From: Acinetobacter pullicarnis
GTDB lineage: Bacteria; Pseudomonadota; Gammaproteobacteria; Pseudomonadales; Moraxellaceae
Length of the DNA: 64,000 nt
Reading direction: 5' to 3'
NCBI RefSeq assembly: GCF_006352475.1
Contig: NZ_VCMZ01000001.1
Location: forward strand, 2,356,001-2,420,000
A program made the position numbers and the translations under genes. This document shows positions 48,776-57,084 of the stretch, piece after piece. Below the pieces are notes generated by a model. That model ran no database searches and was not told where the DNA came from. It saw only the letters and a program-made list of their open reading frames with translations. Each line of letters starts with the position of its first letter. The first letter of the stretch is position 1.

Positions 48776-49681
48776 TCAATCCTGCTGTTGCAATGAGTCA
48801 AAGTCTCGATTCCATCCAAGTTTTGTTCTACACGCCATGTAGAAGTCATAGCCTGGTGGATGTAATAAAGTCAGTTTAAAAGGGTGTTTGCGAATATGTA
48901 AGCTATCGCCTACATTTAACGATACGCTGTGCTGTCCATCAGCACTCACCATCGGCATAACCCGATTCTCTCGAATTTGCACTTTAATTTCGCTTTGTCC
49001 CCCCACCACAATCGGTCGAGATGACAAGGTATGTGGATGCATCGGAACCAACGCAATTGCATCCATACTCGGATGTAAGATTGGACCTCCGCCAGATAAA
49101 GCATACGCAGTTGAGCCTGTTGGCGTAGATACAATCAGGCCATCACTATGCTGTCGATGAACATACTGACCATCGATATACAGATCAAAATCAATCATAT
49201 GCACAGATTTACCAGAATGTAGCACCACATCATTTAATGCGATCGCATCATAGATCACTTCATTTTTACTGCGAATTTCTAGCTCTAATAGAAAACGACG
49301 GTCTAATTGGAATTTTCCATTTAAGACTTGGTCTAATTTATAAATTACATCAGTGGGATTAATGTCAGTCAAAAACCCCAAACGACCACGGTTAACGCCT
49401 AACACGGGCGTGTTATATTTAACCAGTGCACGCGCTGCGTGTAATAGAGAACCATCTCCGCCAACAACAATAACTAAATCAACGACCTCACCGAGTAAGT
49501 GACGGCTTACGGTTTGAGTATTTTGAAAAGGAACCAGTTCAGCAGTTTCCGCATCCAATACAGGATGTAGACCAAGCCCTAAAAGGTGGTCATGGATAAG
49601 ACAGAGTGTGTCAACCACGGATGCTTTGTCTGGTCGCCCAATTAAACCAATATTTCGAAATGTTCTTGGTGAAAGGTGCAC
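48776..49681 (-). CDS. nadK: NAD kinase
   Basis: 301 residues. The kinase motif VVGGDGSLLHAARAL (about 72-86), NRGRLGFLTDI, DGLIVSTPTGSTAYALSGGGPI and PHTLSSRPIVV are all diagnostic. It phosphorylates NAD to NADP with ATP or polyphosphate. Essential housekeeping gene. Followed directly by the DUF1315 gene; divergent from mrcB with about 180 bases between them. Confidence 0.95.
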   Translation of the reverse strand: MHLSPRTFRNIGLIGRPDKASVVDTLCLIHDHLLGLGLHPVLDAETAELVPFQNTQTVSRHLLGEVVDLVIVVGGDGSLLHAARALVKYNTPVLGVNRGRLGFLTDINPTDVIYKLDQVLNGKFQLDRRFLLELEIRSKNEVIYDAIALNDVVLHSGKSVHMIDFDLYIDGQYVHRQHSDGLIVSTPTGSTAYALSGGGPILHPSMDAIALVPMHPHTLSSRPIVVGGQSEIKVQIRENRVMPMVSADGQHSVSLNVGDSLHIRKHPFKLTLLHPPGYDFYMACRTKLGWNRDFDSLQQQD

Positions 49682-49862
49682 CTACGACAAACCCCATAAT
49701 AATTTTGGATATAATAACACTAACCTATGACTTTTAATAAATGCAGCAACCAAATTGCTTGGCTTTGTTGCAACTAATCTGATTATTTCACAGTTTAATG
49801 ATTGCAAATTAATGAAAAGCTTCGCATGATTGGCTAAAATAAACAGGCTATTATGTATATTT

Positions 49863-52262
49863 ATGAAGTTTCAACGTGGTATCGGCTTAATTGCACTCAT
49901 TTTTTCGTTGTTGGTCATTGCAGCCGCGATCGCTTTTAGTGTTTATGTCATTCGCTTAGACAATGTCATTCGAGATAAATTTGAAGGAAATCGTTGGGAT
50001 ATTCCCGCAAAAGTATTTGCACGGCCACTCGAAATTTATGCCAATGCGCCCATCATTCAAAAAGACTTAGAACAAGAACTTAAACTACTTGGCTACAAAG
50101 AAAGTAATAGTTACGAAAAATCAGGTAATTATGTGGTGCAAAATAATGCCCTCTATATTCATACACGTGGCTTTGACTACGGCAATGAAGTTGATCCTGA
50201 ACAAGTATTACAAGTCTCTTTTGCCAATGATCAAATTTTGGATGTTCGTGCGACGAAGCCTTCCAATACGGGGATTGCGCGTATTGAACCGTTACTCATC
50301 GGTGGTATCTTTCCGCAGCACAACGAAGACCGTGTGCTGATTAAACTCGATAAAGTGCCGAAGCCGCTAATTGAAGCCCTTATTGCAACGGAAGACCGCA
50401 ACTTCTATCGACATTTTGGTATTTCTTTCCGAGGCACTGCGCGTGCTTTGGTCAGTAATGTCACTGGTGGAAAACGCCAAGGTGGCTCTACCCTCACCCA
50501 ACAGTTGGTGAAAAACTTTTATCTTAGCCCTGAAAAAACCCTAAAACGTAAAGTGAATGAAGCCTTAATGGCATTGCTGCTCGAATTGCATTACAGCAAA
50601 GATGAAATCTTAGAAGCCTATCTCAATGAAGTGAATCTTGGGCAAAATGGCAACTATTCCATTAATGGTTATGGCTTAGCTGCACAGTTTTATTTTGGTA
50701 TGCCACTACGCGAATTGAATACCGCACAACAGGCTTTTTTAGTTGGTTTGGTTCAAGGCCCAACCCTGCACAATCCTTGGAAAAACCCAGAAAATGCGCT
50801 CAATCGACGCAATGTGGTTTTACATAATATGTTGGTGATGGGTTATTTAAACCAAGAACAATATGATGTTGAAAGTGCCCGTCCACTCAATGTCGTGGCA
50901 AAACCGACCACAGGACCTTCACGTTTCCCCGACTTCCTTGATATTGTACGTCGTCAACTTAAAACCGAATATCAAGAATCTGATTTAACCAATCAAGGCC
51001 TCAGAATCTTCACTACACTCGATCCAATTGCACAAACCAAAGTTCAAACTAGCTTTAGACAATCTGTTGCACAATTGGTCAAAGGCAATCCACGTCGTTT
51101 ACAAGATTTACAAGGTGCTGTCCTCATCACCCATCCTGAAAATGGTGAATTGGTGGCAGCCGTTGGTTCAACCCAAGACTTCACTGGCTTTAACCGTGCC
51201 ATCGATGCTAAACGTCAAGTCGGCTCATTACTCAAACCCGTGATTTATCTCACTGCCCTCGAATCAGGTCGTTATACCTGGGCCAGCAAAGTAGATGACA
51301 GCCCGATTAGCATTCCGATGACAGGCAATCAATCATGGACACCTAAAAACTATAGTGGTCGTAGTTATGGCGAGGTGCCATTGGTTCAAGCATTGGCCAA
51401 CTCGTATAATTTATCCGCTGTTCGACTCGGTCAAGAATTTGGGGTTTCAAGCTTCAGTAATCATCTGATCAAATTTGGCGTTACATCTCCAATTCCAAGC
51501 TATCCGTCTATTTTCTTGGGTGCCGTCGACATGTCACCGATGGAAGTCATGAATATTTATGGTAACTTCGCGACTGGCGGTTTTAAATACCCTGTCAAAT
51601 CAATTCGCTCAGTTGTCGATTCTAATGGTCGTTCACTCGATCGTTATAATTTGAACGTGCAACAGACCATTGATCCAACCGCTGCCTACCAATTGAACTA
51701 CGGTATGCAACAAGTCATGAGTTCAGGAACTGGACGCAGTGCCTACAATACGTTTTCACCGCAGCTCAAATTGGCAGGTAAGTCTGGAACCACCAATGAC
51801 ACCCGCGACTCTTGGTTTGCAGGTTACTCTGGTAATTACACGACAGTGGTTTGGTTAGGCTTAGATGACAACAAAGTGACTGGACTCACTGGTTCAAGTG
51901 GTGCTCTACCAGTCTGGATTAATGTAATGAAGCAGTTGCGTCAAAAGCCCGTTAATCTAAAACAAACCGATGATATCCAATGGCATTGGATTGATGTTGC
52001 CAGTGGTGAATTGTCAGCTCAAGGTTGTGAAGGCGCGTTATTTATCCCGATCACACGCTTCCATGTGCCAACTCGTGCTACGCCATGTGGTTTCCCACAC
52101 TATCAGGTTCAGTCTGATTACATTCCTGGCGATGAGAATGATCCATCACAGGACGGTGCTAACGATAGCTTGGGTAATTATATTCGCGAGAGTGAGCGTA
52201 ATATGGAACAAGATTTCTCCGATGCGCCACAACGTACTCCCTCATCCAACAATCAATTTTGA
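49863..52262 (+). CDS. mrcB: Penicillin-binding protein 1b (bifunctional)
   Basis: 799 residues. Cytoplasmic N-terminus and one transmembrane helix (8-30), a UB2H-like region (50-130), glycosyltransferase GT51 with catalytic Glu177 in ATEDRNFYRHFGIS and QGGSTLTQQLVKNFYLSP, then transpeptidase with S455-LLK, S514-YN and K640-SGT. It polymerises and cross-links peptidoglycan and is the target of beta-lactams. The ATG at 49863 starts at MKFQRG, just ahead of the membrane helix; a TTG 11 codons upstream is the alternative. The next gene is its lipoprotein activator. Confidence 0.95.
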   Translation: MKFQRGIGLIALIFSLLVIAAAIAFSVYVIRLDNVIRDKFEGNRWDIPAKVFARPLEIYANAPIIQKDLEQELKLLGYKESNSYEKSGNYVVQNNALYIHTRGFDYGNEVDPEQVLQVSFANDQILDVRATKPSNTGIARIEPLLIGGIFPQHNEDRVLIKLDKVPKPLIEALIATEDRNFYRHFGISFRGTARALVSNVTGGKRQGGSTLTQQLVKNFYLSPEKTLKRKVNEALMALLLELHYSKDEILEAYLNEVNLGQNGNYSINGYGLAAQFYFGMPLRELNTAQQAFLVGLVQGPTLHNPWKNPENALNRRNVVLHNMLVMGYLNQEQYDVESARPLNVVAKPTTGPSRFPDFLDIVRRQLKTEYQESDLTNQGLRIFTTLDPIAQTKVQTSFRQSVAQLVKGNPRRLQDLQGAVLITHPENGELVAAVGSTQDFTGFNRAIDAKRQVGSLLKPVIYLTALESGRYTWASKVDDSPISIPMTGNQSWTPKNYSGRSYGEVPLVQALANSYNLSAVRLGQEFGVSSFSNHLIKFGVTSPIPSYPSIFLGAVDMSPMEVMNIYGNFATGGFKYPVKSIRSVVDSNGRSLDRYNLNVQQTIDPTAAYQLNYGMQQVMSSGTGRSAYNTFSPQLKLAGKSGTTNDTRDSWFAGYSGNYTTVVWLGLDDNKVTGLTGSSGALPVWINVMKQLRQKPVNLKQTDDIQWHWIDVASGELSAQGCEGALFIPITRFHVPTRATPCGFPHYQVQSDYIPGDENDPSQDGANDSLGNYIRESERNMEQDFSDAPQRTPSSNNQF

Positions 52263-52271
52263 ATCTAAACC

Positions 52272-52844
52272 ATGAAGTTATCTCACGTTTTAATTTTATG
52301 TAGTCCTCTGGTCCTGTTGGGCGGGTGTCAACTCACCTCCGCCCCAACAGGAGGCCCAAAGCCGGTTGTACAAAAGCCCGCGACAAAACCCACGACTCCG
52401 CAGCAAGTGGCTACACCACCAGGCGTTAAAATTACGCCTTATGAGCAAGCTGAAATTACCAGAGAGCGTCTAGAGGTTGTGGTGCCGAAGCAACAAGTAC
52501 AACCACAGCACTTTGATGATGGCAGTGCCCTGCCTGCGTTCAAACACCTGATGCAGCAAACTCAGACTGCATTTAAGCAAGGCAAGATGCAGGACGCACA
52601 AAATGCGGCCACGCATGCACAGCGCCTAGCGCCACAGTCAGCTGAAAGTTATTTATATTTAGCGATGATTGCCAATCACAATCAACAAGCCAGCAATGCT
52701 GAATCTCTCGCACGGCGCGGATTGAGTTATGCACAAAGCAATGCCATGAAAAAACAATTGTGGCAGGTCATTGTGACGGCTGCTCAACAACAGAACAATC
52801 AAAAAGTTCTTCAAGAAGCACGGCTTAAATTAAAAGGCCTATAA
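52272..52844 (+). CDS. lpoP: LpoP-like lipoprotein activator of PBP1b
   Basis: 190 residues: lipoprotein signal (lipobox LGGC, Cys at 19), a Pro/Thr/Lys-rich linker (20-60) suited to reach from outer membrane through peptidoglycan, and a C-terminal TPR domain (about 95-190, MQQTQTAFKQGKMQDAQNAATHAQRLAP then ESYLYLAMIANHNQQA). It starts 9 bases after mrcB. A TPR lipoprotein beside PBP1b is the LpoP arrangement of Pseudomonas and Acinetobacter, where it activates PBP1b. Name inferred from context and architecture. Confidence 0.82.
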   Translation: MKLSHVLILCSPLVLLGGCQLTSAPTGGPKPVVQKPATKPTTPQQVATPPGVKITPYEQAEITRERLEVVVPKQQVQPQHFDDGSALPAFKHLMQQTQTAFKQGKMQDAQNAATHAQRLAPQSAESYLYLAMIANHNQQASNAESLARRGLSYAQSNAMKKQLWQVIVTAAQQQNNQKVLQEARLKLKGL

Positions 52845-52893
52845 GCCAACACAACTGCATAAGTCCAGCTCCACACACTTGTGGGGATTTATA

Positions 52894-52982
52894 GCTCCAC
52901 TGCTGTACGGTGGAGCCTTAGCCTTTTACGCCATCATGTAAGCCCCCTCCCTTTAACGTTCCACCATAAAGTGGATGGAACG
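52894..52982. terminator. Two hairpins after lpoP
   Basis: GCTCCAC/GTGGAGC (52894-52916) and CGTTCCA/TGGAACG (52957-52982) follow lpoP. Neither has a strong T run, so termination is only probable. They lie between convergent genes. Confidence 0.4.
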
Positions 52983-53032
52983 AGGGATTTCTTACAATAC
53001 TATTTTTCTAGTGGGCTGTTTTAAGTTTGCAT

Positions 53033-53932
53033 TCAAAAGCCACTGATGCCTGCCACCCCATAAGCACCATGCCGCTGTGCCAAGTCCAAGTCATTTGGTT
53101 TCAATCCACCGAGAGCAAATATGGGAATATGACATTGCTGCGCAATCTGTTGAAATGCCTGCCAGCCCATCCCGATGGCTTCAGGATGCGATGCAGTCGC
53201 CTGTACTGGACTTAATAGCACTGCATCAAATCCCACTGCCTGCGCCTGCTGAATCGCAGCTAAATCGTGACACGCGGCAATACAGCGCTGGCCAAGTGGC
53301 AAGTCACCGATCTTGAGTGCCATCAACTGATGCTGCTTAAAATGTACCGCAGTGATGTGCTGACGATGTTGGGGGCTCAATAAATTGTAAATTTCAATAT
53401 TGACGATCAGCCCTGCCAACTGTGATGCATCAAAATCCTGCAAGACTGTTTCATTCAGCTGCGCAGCAGCAATCCGCCAATACAAGGCTTGATCTGCCCC
53501 AAGTTGTGCAAGCGCATCAATATCATCGGAAATTTTAATCTGGGTCGGCCAATTGAGCCGTGCAATGATCTTTTTGTTGGCTGCTGGAAATTTCAAGCTG
53601 TGCAGCTGTGACCGCGTATACCACGACCACGGCGTTTTCACCTGCGGCAATGCGCTGTCATCCAATTGAGCATGGAAGATATGTAAATTCAGGGTTAAAT
53701 CGTCATAACGATGGGTAATCAGATCAAAGGGATGCCAAATCGCAATATCCACGCCAACCTCTTCAAACACTTCACGTCGGCAAGCTGCCAGTGCGGTTTC
53801 TCCTGACTCCACTTTACCGCCAGGAAACTCATATTTATTGCCTTGATGCTGATCGCTGGTGCGCCATCCGACCAAAACTTGACCTTGATAAAAGACCAAG
53901 CCAATCGCGATATCCAATACTGCTTTCGTCAT
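53033..53932 (-). CDS. mutT: Nudix hydrolase fused to a ThiE-like domain (MutT type)
   Basis: 299 residues. The N-terminal Nudix domain has the full box GGKVESGETALAACRREVFEEVGV (about 38-61), preceded by YEFPGG, as in MutT enzymes that hydrolyse 8-oxo-dGTP. Residues 130-299 resemble thiamine-phosphate synthase (VGFDAVLLSPVQATASHP, WQAFQQIAQQCHIPIFALGGL, HGAYGVAGISGF). This fusion is common in gamma-proteobacteria; the ThiE half is thought to be non-biosynthetic or of unknown role. Stands alone on the minus strand. Confidence 0.88.
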   Translation of the reverse strand: MTKAVLDIAIGLVFYQGQVLVGWRTSDQHQGNKYEFPGGKVESGETALAACRREVFEEVGVDIAIWHPFDLITHRYDDLTLNLHIFHAQLDDSALPQVKTPWSWYTRSQLHSLKFPAANKKIIARLNWPTQIKISDDIDALAQLGADQALYWRIAAAQLNETVLQDFDASQLAGLIVNIEIYNLLSPQHRQHITAVHFKQHQLMALKIGDLPLGQRCIAACHDLAAIQQAQAVGFDAVLLSPVQATASHPEAIGMGWQAFQQIAQQCHIPIFALGGLKPNDLDLAQRHGAYGVAGISGF

Positions 53933-54003
53933 AATTCAAAAATTCTGTGTATTTTACTTAAGTTTACGCAAAACATTTTTTTTTAGAAATCGTTAAATTT
54001 ACG

Positions 54004-54037
54004 TTGACAGGTCTATTCGATAATGATTATCATTTGA
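54004..54037 (+). promoter_or_regulatory. Promoter and Fur box of hemP
   Basis: TTGACA at 54004-54009 is followed after 17 bases by TTATCA, and the -10 lies inside GATAATGATTATCATTTGA (54019-54037), a close match to the Fur consensus. Iron-bound Fur would block the promoter. Confidence 0.75.
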
Positions 54038-54065
54038 ATCGATCAACACACCACGGAGTTTTACC

Positions 54066-54236
54066 ATGAACGCACCATTTAGCTTATTTACACGTCACTA
54101 TGAATCAAACCATTCGTTGCCGATGTTGCATTCAAACAACCTATTTGCATTGGGTCGAGAAATTCGCATTATGCATGCTGGAGAAGAATATCGCTTGCGT
54201 CTAACACGTAATAACCGTCTGATTCTGACCAAATAA
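54066..54236 (+). CDS. hemP: HemP/HmuP-type hemin uptake protein
   Basis: A 56-residue protein, opened by the ATG at 54066 with GGAG nine bases upstream. The C-terminal half has LFALGREIRIMHAGEEYRLR and LTRNNRLILTK, the pattern of the HemP/HmuP family (R-x-L-G-x-EI, EEYRLRLT, LILTK). Family members are small regulators or helpers in heme uptake. No heme-uptake genes lie next to it; a terminator follows 38 bases after the stop, so it is monocistronic and Fur-controlled. Confidence 0.85.
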   Translation: MNAPFSLFTRHYESNHSLPMLHSNNLFALGREIRIMHAGEEYRLRLTRNNRLILTK

Positions 54237-54273
54237 TAAGATCAACAACGGTTATAATAAAAAACGTGGGAAC

Positions 54274-54307
54274 AGCAGTATGAAATCAGCGCATACTGCT
54301 TTTTTTT
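54274..54307 (+). terminator. Terminator after hemP
   Basis: AGCAGTATG/CATACTGCT stem followed by seven T on the plus strand. Confidence 0.9.
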
Positions 54308-54343
54308 GGCTGAATAAAACTGAATTCGATAATAACCCTACCA

Positions 54344-55795
54344 TTATATATTCAGATTCGGCATGCTGATCACAACGGCTAAACCACCATATTCAGATAA
54401 TTTAAACTCTATTTTCGCCTGATGTAATTCAACAACTTTCTTGCAAATCGACAGGCCTAAGCCGCTGCCTTGGGTTTTCGTGCCCAAAGCACGATAAAAA
54501 CGTTCTCCCAATCGCGCCAGTATCTCTGCGTTCATCTGCTGCCCATCGTCTTCAATGCTAAAGATTAACTGCCCATTCAAGTATTGATAATCAATATAGA
54601 CATGGCCTACGTTTTCACAGTAACGAATCGCGTTATCCAGTAAATTACGAATACAAATAAACAGCAGTTCACGATTGGCCAACAGCATCGGATGAACAGT
54701 TTGATTTGAATCAATAGCGATCTGCTGTTGTTGCATTTCAGCTGTGTGTAGCGCTGCCGAGTCATGCACCTCATGCTGTGTTATTCGTAGTTGCTTACTA
54801 TTGGGAAGTATAAACAACTCAACCTGCTTTTGTTGTGCAGATAATTCTAGCGATTGTACGACTTCATAAATGAGATCATCAAAATCAAAATAGCTTTTAG
54901 GGAGCGCCTGTAACTGGGTTGGATCTAGCCGGGCAAGCAACAATAAGTTTTCTAATATTTGGGTACCACGCTCTACATCACGTTGAATCAAGATAAGATC
55001 TGCTTCAACTGCACCGAGCTGATTCGCATATTTACGCCGTAGTACTTGTAACCGCATTTGTATCGCAGACAATGGGGAACGCAATTCATGTGATGCATCT
55101 GCCGTTAACCGCTGCTCTGTAATCAAGGAGCGCTGCAAACGCTCTAACAGTAAATTCAGTTGTTTGACCATTGGTTGTAATTCGATAAATTCAGCTTGCT
55201 GTTGAATTGGCTCCAAATCATCTGCATTTTTTTCTGCAATATCCCGTGACAAACGATGAATCGATCGAAATTGCTTTTTAACAGAAAAATGCAGTAAGCC
55301 CCATTGCAACCCCCACAGCAGCAACAAACATAAGCCATACCAAGCAAAATGCTGAAAGAAATCAGAGAAGCGCTCACTTATCGGCTGATAAAGCCGGACG
55401 TGTAACTGCCGCTCAGCATCGACAGCCTGATAACTGCGCCAAAGCCCTTGATCGTACCAAATAAAAGCATATTGATCATTTGAGAGAAAGGTCGAATTTT
55501 GTTGTAGCTCTAATGGGAAGTTCTCAGATTGCGTCAGCAGCTGTTGCCCAAACTTCAATTGATAGGCGATCTCAAACTCATCACTCAGTTCATCAACCTG
55601 TCGCCCACTGCCCGCACTTAAATCTGAGATCAACAACATATCCGAGATCTCATCCATCAAATTATCTTGAGTATCCATATTTTGATAAACAGAAAATGCC
55701 AGCAATAAAATCAACCCGACAATGCCCGCAGCAATTGAGCTGAACATGGCCGACTTGACCAGACGTCGTTGTAATGAAATCGCTTGTTTAGACAT
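54344..55795 (-). CDS. qseC: Sensor histidine kinase, QseC-like
   Basis: 483 residues: two transmembrane helices (about 17-37 and 152-170) around a 115-residue periplasmic domain, HAMP-like linker, HisKA with His236 in ADASHELRSPLSAIQMRLQVLRRK, and HATPase with N-box NLLDNAIRY, D-box EDDGQQM and G-box TQGSGLGLSICKKVV. Autophosphorylates and passes phosphate to the adjacent regulator, whose stop precedes its start by 3 bases. The name QseC rests on the regulator partner and the neighbouring ygiW; PmrB- or BasS-like roles cannot be excluded. Confidence 0.82.
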   Translation of the reverse strand: MSKQAISLQRRLVKSAMFSSIAAGIVGLILLLAFSVYQNMDTQDNLMDEISDMLLISDLSAGSGRQVDELSDEFEIAYQLKFGQQLLTQSENFPLELQQNSTFLSNDQYAFIWYDQGLWRSYQAVDAERQLHVRLYQPISERFSDFFQHFAWYGLCLLLLWGLQWGLLHFSVKKQFRSIHRLSRDIAEKNADDLEPIQQQAEFIELQPMVKQLNLLLERLQRSLITEQRLTADASHELRSPLSAIQMRLQVLRRKYANQLGAVEADLILIQRDVERGTQILENLLLLARLDPTQLQALPKSYFDFDDLIYEVVQSLELSAQQKQVELFILPNSKQLRITQHEVHDSAALHTAEMQQQQIAIDSNQTVHPMLLANRELLFICIRNLLDNAIRYCENVGHVYIDYQYLNGQLIFSIEDDGQQMNAEILARLGERFYRALGTKTQGSGLGLSICKKVVELHQAKIEFKLSEYGGLAVVISMPNLNI

Positions 55796-55798
55796 AAT

Positions 55799-56470
55799 TC
55801 AACTTGTGTGTTGCTCTTGATTCATACGGTAACCGAGACCACGAATGGTCTTGATCATGCGATTGCCAATTTTCTTACGCAATTGATAAATAAATACTTC
55901 AATTGCATTGCTTTCAATCTCACTGCCCCATGCATACAAGGAAACCTCAAGTTGCTCACGAGTGACTATATGTGCAGGCTTTTGCATCAGCTTGTATAAA
56001 ATCTGAAATTCTTTGGCGGTTAAATTTACTGGCTGACCATCTTGCAACAGTATTTTGGCTTGAGGATCTAGACTTAAATTTGCAAAATTAAGCTGTTGCC
56101 CAATTTGCGTATGCTGCTGCCGAAGTTGTAGCCGTACACGAGCAGAAAGTTCTTCCAAACTAAATGGTTTGACCAAATAATCACTTGCACCTAAATCGAG
56201 TCCTTCAACCCGATCGGCAATACGATCACGTGCGGTAATAAAGATGACAGGTACACTTTGTTTGGCTTGAAGCAAAGCCTGTAAAACTTCATCACCACTG
56301 GCCTTAGGCAAACCACGATCCAGTAACACACAATCATAGGCATGTTGTTCGAGTGCTAAAAGCGCATGATCTCCACGCTCAACCCAATCAACACTATAGC
56401 CATCCATTTCTAGCCAGCTCTTAATACTCTCCGCTTGAGAGCAGTCATCTTCAGCCAACAATATTCGCAT
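55799..56470 (-). CDS. qseB: OmpR-family response regulator, QseB-like
   Basis: 223 residues. Receiver domain (1-115) with phospho-acceptor Asp51 in YDCVLLDRGLPKASG, acidic pair ED8-9 and KPF Lys near 102; winged-helix DNA-binding domain (LTAKEFQILYKLMQKPAHIVTREQLE, then VFIYQLRKKIGNRMIKTIRGLGYRM). It precedes the sensor kinase by 3 bases. Its target sites are not visible. Related to QseB/PmrA/TctD; ygiW is encoded just upstream, as in the E. coli ygiW-qseBC locus. Confidence 0.86.
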   Translation of the reverse strand: MRILLAEDDCSQAESIKSWLEMDGYSVDWVERGDHALLALEQHAYDCVLLDRGLPKASGDEVLQALLQAKQSVPVIFITARDRIADRVEGLDLGASDYLVKPFSLEELSARVRLQLRQQHTQIGQQLNFANLSLDPQAKILLQDGQPVNLTAKEFQILYKLMQKPAHIVTREQLEVSLYAWGSEIESNAIEVFIYQLRKKIGNRMIKTIRGLGYRMNQEQHTS

Positions 56471-56542
56471 TTTTCTGACTCATCTTTTTGATGGTATGTA
56501 TTTCATTTACTCAATATATTGCCTGAAACCCACTGAATAAAA

Positions 56543-56567
56543 AACCACATGCCAAGTGCATGTGGTT
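56543..56567 (-). terminator. Terminator after ygiW
   Basis: 10-base stem AACCACATGC/GCATGTGGTT with loop CAAGT, then a U run on the minus strand. It lies between ygiW and qseB, so qseBC may be a separate unit or a read-through. Confidence 0.85.
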
Positions 56568-56601
56568 GAAAGCTATTTAACGATCGAAACTCAAGTCAAC
56601 T

Positions 56602-56961
56602 TTAAAATTGTACCGCATCGACATCGATCTCAACACGTTTCATCGGCTTGTAGTCAATATCTACTTCACCGATTAAAGTTACTGCTGTATTGGCGGCAAT
56701 CGGTTTGCCTTGCCATAAATCATCATCAATATCGACAGTAATGCTGCCCGTATTGTCTTTAAACTCATATTTTTCATCACCAATGGCTTTAACCACATAA
56801 CCACGTAGTTGAACTTTTTGCTCATCTTTCAAACTTAACGCCTGTTTTACTGTGGTGGCTGCGGGTACAACTGCCGATTGATTAATAGGTGCATTTGCTA
56901 GCGTTAACGTACTGGCTGCGATTAAACTACTGCTGATCAATAATTTAGAAATTAATTTCAT
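56602..56961 (-). CDS. ygiW: YgiW-type bacterial OB-fold (BOF) periplasmic protein
   Basis: 119 residues with a signal peptide (LLISSSLIAASTLTLANA). The mature protein is a single BOF domain (VKQALSLKDEQKVQLRGYVVKAIGDEKYEFKDNTGSITVDIDDDLWQGK), typical of YgiW/YdeI proteins linked to stress and envelope responses. Position directly upstream of a QseBC-like pair on the same strand parallels E. coli. A terminator separates them. Confidence 0.86.
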   Translation of the reverse strand: MKLISKLLISSSLIAASTLTLANAPINQSAVVPAATTVKQALSLKDEQKVQLRGYVVKAIGDEKYEFKDNTGSITVDIDDDLWQGKPIAANTAVTLIGEVDIDYKPMKRVEIDVDAVQF

Positions 56962-57084
56962 TTTGGTTGCCTCTTTAGGACGTTGCTTGTTTTGGTAGAG
57001 CCATTAAAACAACACAACATGAGCTGAATCTTAAGATGCATCATTTATTTTTTAATGTATTACGTTAATTATTAAATCCAGCGA

